DNA of 64,000 nt from CAWAMR01 sp963783095 (GCA_963783095.1 CAWAMR010000015.1:1-64000); one strand, 5' to 3'; counted from the stretch's first letter, positions 1-8,929 are shown. Translations and numbers: made by a program. The notes: generated by a model not told the origin, from the sequence alone.

Positions 1-653
1 GTCGGCAGGCTGTGATGTCCGGGCGGCGCAGGAGCACCCGAGCGCAGCGGACGATTCGGGTCATCGCGGTAGAAGATCGGACCGGGAGATTTGACGACCA
101 GATCGTCGTCGGGATTCTTCGGAGTACGGCGATTGTTGGTAATGTGGACCTTGCCTTTGCGCGGGTCGTCGGTCGGGTAATCGGGATCGGCGTGCAGTTC
201 GGTAGCCCACACCTTTCGGGTACCCATGTCTTCGATCTTCCGCACCGGTTGATCGAATTCGAGAATGGCGCGGTCGCAGTGAAGAGTGCTGATTTCCTGG
301 TTCTTGCCGAAGATCGCCACGCTCAACTGATTGAACTGAACCCGTCCGTCGTCAAGAATCAGGGATTCCGTCGCAGCGAAGAGAATTCCCTTGTCGCGCA
401 CCTCCAGTTTGATTGCGTAAAGTGTTTGCTGCTCGATACAGTTTGGTCCAAAGGCCTGTCGAAGACGGGCCTGAAGAGGGGTTGCTTCAAACGTGGGTAA
501 AGGAGTGTTGCGATCGGTCATCGGTTTGGTGTACTCCTCCGGCAACGGCGGAAGACCATCGACCCAACCCAGCATTTTGGCATAACCTGCGTAAACAACG
601 CCAAAGAGCAGCGTACCCACGATGACCAAGAAAACCCGGCGCGGCGTCCACAT
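1..653 (-). CDS. LptC-like LPS export protein, partial (runs off left edge)
   Basis: The minus-strand frame is open from an ATG at 651-653 to the window edge, about 217 codons with no stop. It starts MWTPRRVFLVIVGTLLFG, a single N-terminal membrane anchor. A periplasmic-looking part follows with strands such as ILDDGRVQFNQLSVAIF and STLHCDRAILEFD, which resemble the LptC/OstA fold. LptC bridges the inner-membrane LptBFG complex and periplasmic LptA in LPS transport. The assignment rests mainly on position: kdsD, kdsC and this gene lie in the order seen in Escherichia coli (kdsD-kdsC-lptC-lptA-lptB). I cannot see the C-terminus or any lptA. The function is inferred from synteny and fold impression, not from a diagnostic motif. 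Confidence 0.6.
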   Translation of the reverse strand, partial: MWTPRRVFLVIVGTLLFGVVYAGYAKMLGWVDGLPPLPEEYTKPMTDRNTPLPTFEATPLQARLRQAFGPNCIEQQTLYAIKLEVRDKGILFAATESLILDDGRVQFNQLSVAIFGKNQEISTLHCDRAILEFDQPVRKIEDMGTRKVWATELHADPDYPTDDPRKGKVHITNNRRTPKNPDDDLVVKSPGPIFYRDDPNRPLRSGAPAPPGHHSLP

Positions 654-685
654 CTTTGCACCCCTTTAGCTTGGCTCGATTGGAA

Positions 686-734
686 CGGCGGCTGGAAGCG
701 GCCGCTACGACGTAGCGGCCGCTTCCAGCCGCCG
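686..734. repeat. Perfect 24-bp-arm palindrome
   Basis: Bases 686-709 are exactly complementary to 711-734, with one unpaired base at 710. It lies in the 156-bp gap between kdsC and the LptC-like gene. Very GC-rich (CGGCGGCTGGAAGCGGCCGC). There is no T-run, so it is more likely a dispersed palindromic element than an intrinsic terminator. Longer palindromes of the same style occur at 37393-37475 and 42292-42372. Confidence 0.85.
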
Positions 735-809
735 GAATTGGATTTCTGTCTCGGCCCACGCGATCGCTTCGTTGGCTCAATAACCTGGTTGTGGCTTTGC
801 GTGCAGTCT

Positions 810-1319
810 CTACAGCTGTTCCGAGCGTAATCGCGCCAGAACCTTTTCCCACGATCCCTGTCCCTGCATGAGGATTTCCACGACTTCCCGAACCGCGCCC
901 CGTCCTCCCGGCAAGGTCGTTATCAAGTGTGCCTCCTGTTGCACTTCGATGCAGGCATCCGCGACCGCAAACCCAAGACCGCAGTTGCGCAACAGGGGCA
1001 GATCCGGTAAATCATCTCCAATCGCGCAGACCCGATCGGCCGACAAATTCGTCGCTTTGAGGATCTCCCGCAGCCCTTCCACTTTTCTTGCGGATCCCTG
1101 GATCACTGGATCGATTCCCAGTTCAGCGGCTCGTCTCGTCACCGTCGGAGAGGTGCGCCCGGAGATGATCGCCGTTCTCCTGCCGCTGTCTTTCCAGAAT
1201 CGCAAACCGGCACCGTCTCGAACGTGGAACCCTTTCAGCTCAAGTGCATCGGGGCCGTAAGTGATGGTGCCGTCTGTCAAAACGCCGTCAACATCGAGGA
1301 CGAGCAACTCGATTCGCAA
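810..1319 (-). CDS. kdsC: KdsC, 3-deoxy-D-manno-octulosonate 8-phosphate phosphatase (HAD family)
   Basis: About 169 residues, matching the usual KdsC length. HAD motif I is LVLDVDGVLTDG near the N-terminus, motif II lies in the AIISGRTS segment, and the C-terminal Mg-binding motif is CAIGDDLPDLPLL. KdsC hydrolyses KDO-8-phosphate to KDO in the cytoplasm for lipid A-core assembly. I place the start at TTG 1317-1319 (MRIELLVLDVDG), because this removes an overlap with kdsD and puts motif I where the family has it. An ATG at 1395-1397 in the same frame would add 26 residues that do not look like KdsC. It follows kdsD by about 30 bases on the same strand, so the two are probably co-transcribed. 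Confidence 0.88.
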   Translation of the reverse strand: MRIELLVLDVDGVLTDGTITYGPDALELKGFHVRDGAGLRFWKDSGRRTAIISGRTSPTVTRRAAELGIDPVIQGSARKVEGLREILKATNLSADRVCAIGDDLPDLPLLRNCGLGFAVADACIEVQQEAHLITTLPGGRGAVREVVEILMQGQGSWEKVLARLRSEQL

Positions 1320-1350
1320 GATTGCGCGGCAACAGTGGAAGGAATGTGGA

Positions 1351-2407
1351 TCATGCGCTCTTGGGTATCCATAGTCGCAGGTTAGTGTCGGCAGCATCCC
1401 ATTTTTCGGCAGTGGGCATGAGACCGAGCAGGTCGGTTACATCCAGTAATCCCACAGGCCGACCTGCGGCATCGACGACGGGAAGCTCGCTGATTTTTTT
1501 GCGCCCCAGCAATTCGATGGCTTCCGCAATGCGGGCATCGGCCTGGATGGTGAGGGGGTGTACGGTCATCACTTCGGAGATGGAGCGGTCAAGCGCTGAA
1601 TCATCGCGCCGCTCAAAGATGCGCGCCAGATCGCTATCGGTAAATAGACCGGCAAGAAGACCATCTTCATGGGTCAGGATGATCGCACCGGTTCGGCGGC
1701 CTTTCGAGATGGGTTTGCGCGAAGACATTGCGAATCGTCGTGCTGGCCCGTGCAATGCGCAGCTCTTTGCCGCGCCTCATGTACGAATCAACCGTTGCGA
1801 GTTTACGGCCCAAACTTCCGGCCGGGTGAAAGCGCGCGAAATCTTCGGCAGAGAAGTTGCGCTCTTGGCTCAGGACAAAGGCGATTGCGTCGCCGACGGC
1901 CATCATGATGGTGGTGCTCGTGCTTGGTGCGAGCGCCAGCGGATCGCATTCCGCGATGGGACCGTAGAGAATGGCGGCATCCGCGACGCGCGCCAGCGTT
2001 CCGTTCGGGTTACCCGTAATGGCGAGAATCTTGCGCAGGTCTTTTGAAGTGGACCGAGAAGTCGGAGCAGTTCTTCACTCTCGCCGCTGTGCGAGAGCAC
2101 CAAAGCTGCATCGTCGGGATGAACCATCCCCAGATCGCCGTGAACTGCGCGCGTGGCATCGAGAAGATACGAGCGGGTTCCGGTTGAATTGAGCGTGCCG
2201 ACCAGTTTCTGCGCCACATCCGCGGACTTGCCGATTCCCGTCACAACGATCCGTCCCCGACAGCGAAAAACAGCCTCCGCAACCTGGACAAAGCGTTCAT
2301 CCAGGCGATCCGCAACTTGGAGCAATGCCGTTGCCTCAGCGCAAGATCCTGCGCGCTTCTGCGAGAACATCGAGTTGTGCTTTTGACGAAACCGGTTCTG
2401 AACTCAT
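1351..2407 (-). CDS. kdsD: KdsD-like arabinose-5-phosphate isomerase (SIS + CBS), frameshifted
   Basis: Reading frames on the minus strand together give a KpsF/KdsD protein of about 350 residues. The N-terminus is MSSEPVSSKAQLDVLAEARR. A SIS domain follows (GRIVVTGIGKSADVAQKL, LVLSHSGESEELL), then a linker with FHPAGSLGRKL, then a CBS pair (EVMTVHPLTIQ, KKISELPVVDAAGRPVGLLD). The frame changes near 2345, 2040 and 1740. The enzyme converts D-ribulose-5-phosphate to D-arabinose-5-phosphate, the first committed step towards KDO. Since the domains are well conserved and the gene heads a kdsD-kdsC-lptC-like cluster, the breaks are probably sequencing indels rather than decay. Confidence 0.82.
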
Positions 2408-2541
2408 TCCGACATCCTTGTCGAATGACCGCGCAACCTAAGTCGGTCCGATTCAATGACTTTAACCAACCTCACGGAAAATGCAATCGCGCCAAGAAAT
2501 CGGTCGATCCTGATGGAGATGGAAAATTAGGAAAAATAGGC

Positions 2542-2571
2542 TTGACATGATGAGGCAGACAGGGCAATATA
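2542..2571 (+). promoter_or_regulatory. Candidate sigma70-type promoter for a short transcript
   Basis: A perfect -35 hexamer TTGACA at 2542-2547 is followed 17-18 bases later by the A/T-rich stretch CAATATATT (2565-2573), a weak -10. A start near 2577-2580 would fall exactly at the first hairpin of the candidate small RNA. No protein gene on this strand lies downstream before the terminator. Confidence 0.45.
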
Positions 2572-2576
2572 TTACT

Positions 2577-2666
2577 CAGCAAAGTTGAGGAATCACGCAC
2601 CGCGACTTTGTACGACCTCTTTTCATACTGCCGTGCTGCAACTCAACATTGCAGCACGGCTTTTTT
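2577..2666 (+). ncRNA. Candidate intergenic small RNA (~90 nt)
   Basis: Between a TTGACA-type promoter and a strong terminator the plus strand could form two hairpins. The first pairs CAAAGTTG (2580-2587) with CGACTTTG (2603-2610), eight pairs including one G-U. The second is the terminator stem at 2630-2660. No ORF with a start and RBS is present. The flanking genes (kdsD and the 2643-3488 gene) are both on the minus strand, so this transcript would be independent of them. No known RNA family is recognised; expression is unproven. Confidence 0.4.
2630..2666 (+). terminator. Rho-independent terminator
   Basis: GCCGTGCTGCAA (2630-2641) pairs perfectly with TTGCAGCACGGC (2649-2660) around a 7-base loop and is followed by TTTTTT (2661-2666). 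The T-run is only on the plus strand, so it terminates rightward transcription. It overlaps the nominal 3' end of the leftward gene at 2643. Confidence 0.85.
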
Positions 2667-3488
2667 GTTTCTTGATCGAAGAATATTCTTACGTTCGCAT
2701 TTCCGAAAGCCCAAATACAGGCTGGCAAGATGGTGCCAGGCACTCGAATCGGCAAAACCTTTAACCGCTTTGGTCAATGACTCGTGAGCAACGGCCGGCC
2801 TGTCCAGGAACAAGGCCGCCATACCGCGATTGAACAGAATGACGCTGGTTTCCGGCAGAGCATTCCAGCGAGCGAAGGCCTCCTCTGCTTTGCCCCGGTG
2901 CCAGAGAATCGTAGCTTCTTCATTGGCCAGGACCGCTTCCCATTCCGGTTTGGCATGTTTGATCAGCGTCTGTAGATATTCCGAAGCAAGGTCGAAATCC
3001 TGCGCTGCCCGAAGCACACCCACCGCAGCCAAACCCACGGCAGTATCGCCCTTTTGCATTTGCTTGGCGACCCAACTGCGGATCGAGCCTGGAGCAGAGT
3101 GCAATTCCGTTTGTTCGCCGTGGGGCCGTAGTTTACCCAAATCCTTGGCTTGCACCAGGATCGTGAGATCACGAACACGCTGCGGATAATTGCCGACCGC
3201 GAAGGGCAGAGCCGGCAACGATGAATGCCGTACAACCATGCCCGCCCATTCCGAAGGCGAAGCAGTTGCCACTTGGGCAGCGGGTATTTGCGAAGTGATC
3301 GCTTCCATACCTTCCTGCCAGGCCATGCGAGGCTCCGCACGGAAGCCGACGGCTACTTCATGAGGTTCTACCTCGCCAAGGGCAGCGACTTCGGCATGGA
3401 GAGATTCGGCATTGACCGGGCGGTTCAGGAAATTCAAAAACAGTTCGGATAATTGCGGTGACATGGTAGTCTGGTTATTGTGAGTCAT
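2643..3488 (-). CDS. Conserved hypothetical protein, TPR-like helical repeats
   Basis: 281 residues starting MTHNNQTTMSPQLSELFLNF. The ATG at 3486-3488 is preceded by GGGAG at suitable spacing, so I reject the longer ORF that starts further upstream. The second half has tetratricopeptide-like helical segments (LASEYLQTLIKHAKPEWEAV, AEEAFARWNAL, RPAVAHESLTKAVKG, SAWHHLASLYLG). No enzyme motif is visible. The last residues are read out of the plus-strand terminator hairpin, which is suspicious. A one-base insertion near 2705 would instead end the protein at LGLSEMRT with a TAA at 2689-2691, so a 3' frameshift is likely. Function unknown; TPR proteins usually mediate protein contacts. Confidence 0.6.
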   Translation of the reverse strand: MTHNNQTTMSPQLSELFLNFLNRPVNAESLHAEVAALGEVEPHEVAVGFRAEPRMAWQEGMEAITSQIPAAQVATASPSEWAGMVVRHSSLPALPFAVGNYPQRVRDLTILVQAKDLGKLRPHGEQTELHSAPGSIRSWVAKQMQKGDTAVGLAAVGVLRAAQDFDLASEYLQTLIKHAKPEWEAVLANEEATILWHRGKAEEAFARWNALPETSVILFNRGMAALFLDRPAVAHESLTKAVKGFADSSAWHHLASLYLGFRKCERKNILRSRNKKAVLQC

Positions 3489-3765
3489 GGTTTTGCTCCC
3501 TTTTCGGGTGGCGAGGTTCTTTTCTCTGCGATTGTAACGATAGGACTGTTCTATCTTGCGCAACAATCTCGGTGAAGATGTTCAGAAAAAGCACACCGGG
3601 AAGATTTGCCAAATATACGAAGATGTGGTGCCGATGGCCGTCACCGCGACTTTTCGGTCTAATAAAATGAAATCATTTCCTTCGCTCGGCGATCGATAGG
3701 TAGTTTAGGGTTTTAAGTCGTGAGCAGTTTATTCTTTCCATTCCTCAGTTCGGAGCGTCGCATTT

Positions 3766-5419
3766 ATGAGATTTCACGGCGTCAACTTTATGCTGGTAGT
3801 CATTGTCGGCTTCCTCGTGCTCGAATCCGAAACCCTACTTGGGGCTGACACGCCCAAAGACGCTCCGGCCAAGAATGGTGAGAAGAAAGAGAAAGCCGAG
3901 CCCAAATTCACCATCAGTAAGGAAACCACTTATCTCACCGAACCGCTCGATAAAGATGGACGGATTGATTATTCGGCGGCCTTGAACGCTCGACTTGGTA
4001 AGGGGGTGACGAAAGAGAATAACGTCCATGTTCTGTTATGGAAGGCAATCGGCCCGAAGATATATGGCAATTCGACGCCACCCGAATTCTTCAAGTTGAT
4101 GGGTATGGAGGAACCATCTGAACAGGGTGAATATTTCGTGGTTCTTGGCGCGTTCTTGAAAGAAACTCTCAAGGTCGGTGCAACGGAGAGTCTTCAAGTC
4201 GAGCAACAACTTCGAACCGGTATTCCGACGCCCTTGGACCCCTAAGGAATTTCCAGATGCTGCAGCGTGGTTAAAGGCAAACGAGAAACCCCTCAACCTT
4301 GTGGTCGAGGCGAGCCAGCGATCGCGAGTTTTCTCCGCGTGCTTTGCATTTGAGAAAGATCAGTTCGGGTTTGAAGGCATCGCGCCACCAACGTTGGTGA
4401 TGACTCGGAATCTGGTAAAGGCATTGACTTGCCGAGCAATGCTCCGTCTGAGTGAAGGGCGATTTGACGATGCATGGCGTGACTTGCTCGCCACTCAAAG
4501 GCTTGCTCGCCTGCTCGGGCATCGAGGAGCAATGATCGATAGCCTTGTCGCCATTGCATTCAATTCGATCGCGAGTCGAGCGGAATTAGTGTTTCTGGAA
4601 CGGGCAAAATATGACGCGAAGCAAATCCTGAAGTGCCTTGACGAACTAAAGACCTTGCCCCCGCTGCCAAGTGTCGCGGACGACGTTGACTTGTTCGAGC
4701 GATGCTTTGCTCTCTCAACGGTAATCAAATTCGCCCACGCTGGAGTTCCAGGGCTCGAAAAACTGTTGGAAATCGAAGAAGGCACATTCGCCGCGATCGA
4801 ACGCGATCCAAAAAAAGAAAAGTCCGATCCGGAAATGGTCGAGCTGTTGCGGGATATTGACTGGGACTCCATCCTGCGTGAAGTGAATAAGGAATGCGAC
4901 CGATCAGTTTCAGCCTTGCGAGAACCAAGCCGTGAGAAGCGGGAAAAGCTACTTCGAGATCACGAAAGTGCGGCGCAAGAGTTGAAAAAAGGTCTACCCA
5001 AAGGAAAAGAGACGGCGAAAATGTTGCTGCGTTTGAAATCAGATCCAGCCGCCATGAACAAGTTGATTCGAAACGTCGTAACCGGTCCGCTTGAATCGGC
5101 TCAAAAAGTGCAACAAGCTGTCGACCGTGCCGAGCAGATTCAACGGAATCTTCTGGTCGCATTCGCTCTCGGCGCTTACCAGCGCGAGCACGGAAGTTAC
5201 CCCAAGACGCTCAATGTGCTTGCACCCAAGTACTTGGCTGAAGTGCCCACCGATTACTTCACTGGTAAGCCGCTCATCTATCGTCCCACGGACAAAGGTT
5301 ACCTGCTCTATAGCTTCGGGCAAAATGGCAAAGATGACGGGGGACAGGGGATCGAGGATGACCCGAAAGGCGACGATCTGGCCGTTCGGATGCCGTTGCC
5401 TGCGCTGCTGAAAAAATAG
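3766..5419 (+). CDS. Exported hypothetical protein with pseudopilin-like C-terminus, copy 1 (frameshifted)
   Basis: About 550 residues in two frames joined near 4200. The N-terminus MRFHGVNFMLVVIVGFLVLE is a signal peptide or anchor, followed by a Lys/Glu/Ala-rich linker. The middle is helical (LTCRAMLRLSEGRFDDAWRD). The C-terminus has YPKTLNVLAPKYLAEVPTD, GKPLIYRPTDKGYLLYSFG and QNGKDDGGQG, resembling the C-terminal segment of GspG-like pseudopilins, which in Gemmata-type genomes recurs at the ends of large exported proteins. The role is unknown. The next gene is a tandem paralogue. The break is a one-base shift with continued homology on both sides, so the gene may be intact in the organism. 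Confidence 0.7.
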
Positions 5420-5484
5420 CGGATGTGTGTGTAGCTTGCGCGTTATTTATCAATATCCATTCCTCAGTACGGAGCGTCGCGTTT

Positions 5485-7117
5485 ATGAGATTTCACGGCA
5501 TCATCTTTACGCTGGTACTCATTGTCGGCTTCCTCTTGCTTGATTCCGAAACCCTACTTGGGGCTGACACGCCCAAAGACGCTCCGGCCAAGGAGGGTGA
5601 GAAGAAAGAGAAAGCTAAGCTCCGTTTCACCATCAGCAAGGAAACCACTTATGTCACCGAACCGCTCGACAAAGATGGACGGATTGATTATTCGGCGGCA
5701 TTGAACGCTCGACTCGGCAAGGGAGTGAGCAAAGAGAATAACGCCAACGTCCTAATTTGGCGGGTGCTTGGGCCGCGTCCTGAAGGTGGGCGGGAAATGC
5801 CGCCTGAGTTTTTCAAGTTGCAGGGGGTTGAGGCACCTCCGGAAAAAGGCGATTATTTCATTCCTCTCGAAAAATACGTTCGAGACAATTTCAAGGGCGA
5901 TCAAAACAAGCAAGAAAATATCCTTTACGAACAGATGAGGGACGTGATGCGAAGTCCCTGGAAAGTGGAAGATCATCCCGAAATCGCCATTTGGTTGGAG
6001 ATCAACAAGAAGCCTCTGGCGCTGGCGATCGAGGCGACGAAACGAACCCATTATTTTTCCCCGCTAGTGCCCACGAAGAGCGACAAAGGTTCCAGTGGAT
6101 TGGTCGGAGTGCTTCTGCCCGGAGTCCAAAGATGCCGGTCCATTGCTCCTGCACTGGCGATACGGGCCATGCGTCGTCTCGATAAGGGAGATATCGATGG
6201 TGCCTGGCAAGACATTCTCGCCTGCCATCGTCTGGGTCGGTTGGTCGGGAGCGGAGCTTGCTTGATTGAAGCCGTGGTCGGCTATGCACTTGAAGGCATC
6301 GCTTCTCGGGCAGAGTTAGTGTTTTTGGATCGGGCGAATCTATCGCCCAAGCAACTCGAAGCGTGCGTGCGCGATCTGCAGTCATTGCCTCTGTTACCAA
6401 CTGCCAGCGACAAGATCGACCTTGGTGAGCGCTTCATTTTTCTCGACATCATCATGATGATCGACCGCCAGGGGCTCGAATATCTGAATTTTCTCGTGCA
6501 GGTGCGGTCAAGCAACCCGATCCGATTGCCGGTGGATTTCTGAAACTCATCAACTGGGATCCGGCACTGCGAACGGCGAATCGTTCGTTTGATCGAATGG
6601 TCCAGATTGCGCGTGAACCGGATCTTTCAAAAAGAAAAATGCAATTGGAGCAATGGGTAAAGGAACTAAAGGCTCTCAAGAGCCAATCGACGGATTTGAG
6701 CAAGATCCTGCAAAGTCTTGGTGAAGGAGCAGATGCAGGGAAAGTGGCGGGAAAAGCGGTCGGCGACATGCTGGTCTCGATGCTACTGCCTGCCAACGAA
6801 AAGATTCAGCAGGCCGAAGACCGTACGCGACAAACACACGACAATGTCCGCATTGCGTTCGCTCTTGCGCCTACAAGAAGGACAATGAAGGCCGCTACCC
6901 AAAGGAACTCGAAGCGCTGGCTCCGAAATATCTCAAAGCAATTCCACTCGACCGCTATTCGGGCAAGCCGCTCATCTATCGTCCCACGGACAAAGGATAT
7001 CTCTTCTACAGCGTCGGGCTAAACGGCAAAGATGACGAGGGACAGGGAGCAAACGATGACCCGAAAGGTGACGACTTGAATGTTCGGATGCCATTCCCGG
7101 AGATGCCGAAAAAGTAG
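5485..7117 (+). CDS. Exported hypothetical protein with pseudopilin-like C-terminus, copy 2 (frameshifted)
   Basis: Paralogue of the gene at 3766. The start ATG at 5485 was chosen because it aligns with copy 1 (MRFHGIIFTLVLIVGFLLLD) and has GGAG ten bases upstream; an earlier in-frame start is not conserved. Shared blocks include KFTISKETTY/RFTISKETTY, TEPLDKDGRIDYSAALNARL and IASRAELVFL. The frame breaks near 6510 and near 6870, and the true end is LNVRMPFPEMPKK with TAG at 7115-7117. The C-terminus again has SGKPLIYRPTDKGYLFYSVG. The 5' leader is also shared with copy 1 (CCATTCCTCAG and CGGAGCGTCGC), so the duplicated unit includes the leader. Function unknown. Confidence 0.68.
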
Positions 7118-7178
7118 ATCCCGGTTTGGACCGTTTCGCATCGATTCCTTATCGTTTCGAGACAGGAGGGTAACCCGA

Positions 7179-7397
7179 GTGGTGCGCGTCTTCTACAGTT
7201 CGAAATACGTCGGTTCGGGATTCGGCTTCGACACCATACGCAAGGCCAAGTGGATCGCTGACTCGCTGGAGTGGTGCAGTGCTCGGCGGTTACCCATCGC
7301 GTACGTCCTCGCCGGAGGGTACATCGGTGACCGCCTTGACGAGAGCGGTCTGGTCGCACTTCACCGCCTCACATTGTCGGCCGCGAGCCGTGAGTGA
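7179..7397 (+). pseudogene. Internally deleted histone deacetylase-family remnant
   Basis: A 72-codon frame begins at GTG 7179 or 7182 behind a strong AGGAGG (7164-7169). Its first half, FYSSKYVGSGFGFDTIRKAK, looks like the N-terminus of bacterial HDAC/acetoin-utilisation deacetylases. Its second half, LPIAYVLAGGYIGDRLDESG then LVALHRLTLSAA, looks like their C-terminus. The roughly 220-residue catalytic core with the zinc ligands is missing, and the two ends are joined in frame. No deacetylase activity is possible. It may still be translated because RBS and frame survive. It sits 16 bases before the SMI1/KNR4 gene. Confidence 0.6.
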
Positions 7398-7413
7398 ACT
7401 CTCGGAGAGTCCC

Positions 7414-7881
7414 ATGCCAAAAGAAGCCGAAAAAGTGACGGCCGAATTCCACAACACCGGTTACGGACCTCCCTGTTCAGATGATGACATCCGGCGAGCC
7501 ACGGTGGCTTTGGGTGAGCCGTTGCCTGCGGTTCTAGAGGAATTCTATCGAGCCTTCAATGGGTTTCGCGGCCCGACAAATGCGGGCTTCTTTTGGCAGT
7601 TATTTGCATCGCCGAAGAATCCGACTGGCCTCGTCGAGATGAATAAGTTCCTTCGCGAAAACGCAGATGATCCATTTCCGCGCGAAATTGTCTCGCTGTG
7701 CTTGTTCTTCGGAGACGACGGAATTGGTGGTCAATGGGCATTCAAGAAGGATCTGCCAGGGAAGATCATCAAATGGGATCCGAGATGGGGCACCGAGGTC
7801 GAAGTTGTTGGTGACAGCCCATTAGAGGCATGGCTCGCGGAGAAGGAAATCTACGACCGCGTGGAGCGAGGCGAAAGCTAA
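7414..7881 (+). CDS. SMI1/KNR4 (SUKH) family protein
   Basis: 155 residues from ATG 7414 with GGAG just upstream. The pattern DDIRRATVALGEPLPAVLEE, then FYRAFNGFRG, a central hydrophobic segment IVSLCLFFGDDGIGGQWAF and a C-terminal LEAWLAEKEIY is typical of SUKH-superfamily proteins. These proteins often serve as immunity proteins against contact-dependent or polymorphic toxins, but no toxin gene is visible nearby. An isolated orphan SUKH gene is common in planctomycetes. Function here is family inference only. Confidence 0.72.
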   Translation: MPKEAEKVTAEFHNTGYGPPCSDDDIRRATVALGEPLPAVLEEFYRAFNGFRGPTNAGFFWQLFASPKNPTGLVEMNKFLRENADDPFPREIVSLCLFFGDDGIGGQWAFKKDLPGKIIKWDPRWGTEVEVVGDSPLEAWLAEKEIYDRVERGES

Positions 7882-7984
7882 CCGCAATATGGCCGAGAGT
7901 AGTAGTTGAATTACGTTCCTTCGTGCCAGTTACCCACTGCGGCAACAGGGTAAATCGTGATGATTTCACTCGCATCGTTTCCGC

Positions 7985-8037
7985 GTTTCTCACCCACTTA
8001 GCTGGGCAACGACCTCCGCATCGCTGTTGGCGACTTT
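7985..8037. repeat. 53-bp dispersed repeat, copy 1
   Basis: Matches 10441-10493 at 51 of 53 positions in the same orientation. It starts GTTTCTCACCCA and ends GTTGGCGACTTT. No coding or hairpin role is obvious. It lies in the 230-bp gap after the SUKH gene, which otherwise shows nothing recognisable. Confidence 0.8.
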
Positions 8038-8113
8038 GCGAAAATAGCGTATCATACACACAACCGATTCACTGAAATAGCGGCTCTGAGATGATTTTAG
8101 AACCGGAGGAACT

Positions 8114-8587
8114 ATGACCAGCATAGCCTACAGACTGACGCACAAGCGGATGCTGGCGATCGACGAAATTGTCGAAGAATGGCCAGTCCAAGACTCGATC
8201 GGTCAAAATCTTCAGGAACCTTTCGATGAGATTCCCGATCTCGTCAGGGAAATACACGCGATAGCAGATTTTTTGAAGAAACTCATTCAGGAGCACAATT
8301 CGGATGCTCTTCCCTACACAAAACCGGGTGATGCGATTTATTCTCACTCGATCGGGTCGCTCTTGTATGAACATCTTGACATGATCCGGCGAGCGAAATC
8401 ATCAATCGATCGCATCTCTCGTCTTTTCGCAGACAAGCGACCAGAAGGATGGTCTGATCTGTTGATCCTCGAAGACGAGATGACAAAGACAACAAAAGCC
8501 TTTGCCAAGAAATGGATGCTCCCCGACAAGCAGAGAATCGAACGTTCGAAGAAAGAACTTGCAGAAGGTAAGTTCATCACCCTTTGA
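8114..8587 (+). CDS. Hypothetical protein, helical; first gene of a two-gene unit
   Basis: 157 residues from ATG 8114, about 5 bases after a GGAGG-like RBS (CCGGAGGAACT). Sequence is mostly charged and helical (DEIVEEWPVQDSIGQNLQEP, HLDMIRRAKSSIDRISRLFA), with no signal peptide or membrane segment. Not a family I recognise. Its stop is followed 9 bases later by the start of the next ORF, whose RBS overlaps this gene's end, so the two are translated together. The pair could be a toxin-antitoxin-like unit, but antitoxins are usually shorter than this. Confidence 0.5.
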   Translation: MTSIAYRLTHKRMLAIDEIVEEWPVQDSIGQNLQEPFDEIPDLVREIHAIADFLKKLIQEHNSDALPYTKPGDAIYSHSIGSLLYEHLDMIRRAKSSIDRISRLFADKRPEGWSDLLILEDEMTKTTKAFAKKWMLPDKQRIERSKKELAEGKFITL

Positions 8588-8596
8588 GGAAAGTCA

Positions 8597-8929
8597 GTGG
8601 GTGAGAAATATCTCGTCCGAATACCTCGACATCTCCATGATCGAATGTTGTCGTGGGATCTCCCAGAAGATGTTCGCAAAACGATGGAAATGCGTTTGCG
8701 TGATGACCTTGCATCGGACCCGGTCGTTAAACTGACCCGAGTGAGTTTCTTTGGCGAGAACCTAAATGTCTTTTCGTTCACAATCCCGGAACCGCCACAG
8801 GCCAATGAAACCTACATATTCATGTTTCACTTCCTTTACGCTGACGACGAAAAGACCCTCCGTATGATCGACGCCGATTGGCAACCGCCTGATTCCAGTA
8901 TTGATGATTCCTCGACCCCAGTGATGTAA
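8597..8929 (+). CDS. Hypothetical protein, possible RelE/ParE-like fold
   Basis: 110 residues from GTG 8597, with GAGGA at 8586-8590. The layout is strand, basic helix, strands: EKYLVRIPRHLHDRML, then VRKTMEMRLRDDLASDP, then VFSFTIPEPP and IFMFHFLYADDEKTLRMIDA. This is reminiscent of RelE/ParE toxins, which have similar length, but the usual C-terminal basic active-site residues are not evident and the end is acidic. Tightly coupled to the upstream gene. The toxin idea is a guess from secondary-structure impression. Confidence 0.45.
   Translation: MGEKYLVRIPRHLHDRMLSWDLPEDVRKTMEMRLRDDLASDPVVKLTRVSFFGENLNVFSFTIPEPPQANETYIFMFHFLYADDEKTLRMIDADWQPPDSSIDDSSTPVM

Noticed and set aside
12..500. 162-codon plus-strand ORF at the left edge
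   Set aside because: Antisense to the LptC-like frame, with no RBS or domain; the minus-strand frame has a membrane anchor and fits the operon.
1322..2047. 241-codon plus-strand ORF over kdsD
   Set aside because: Shadow of the CBS/SIS coding sequence; low-complexity Ser/Arg-rich translation.
2649..2700. Terminator at 2630-2666 as the end of the leftward gene
   Set aside because: On the minus strand the stem is not followed by a T-run, so it works only rightward.
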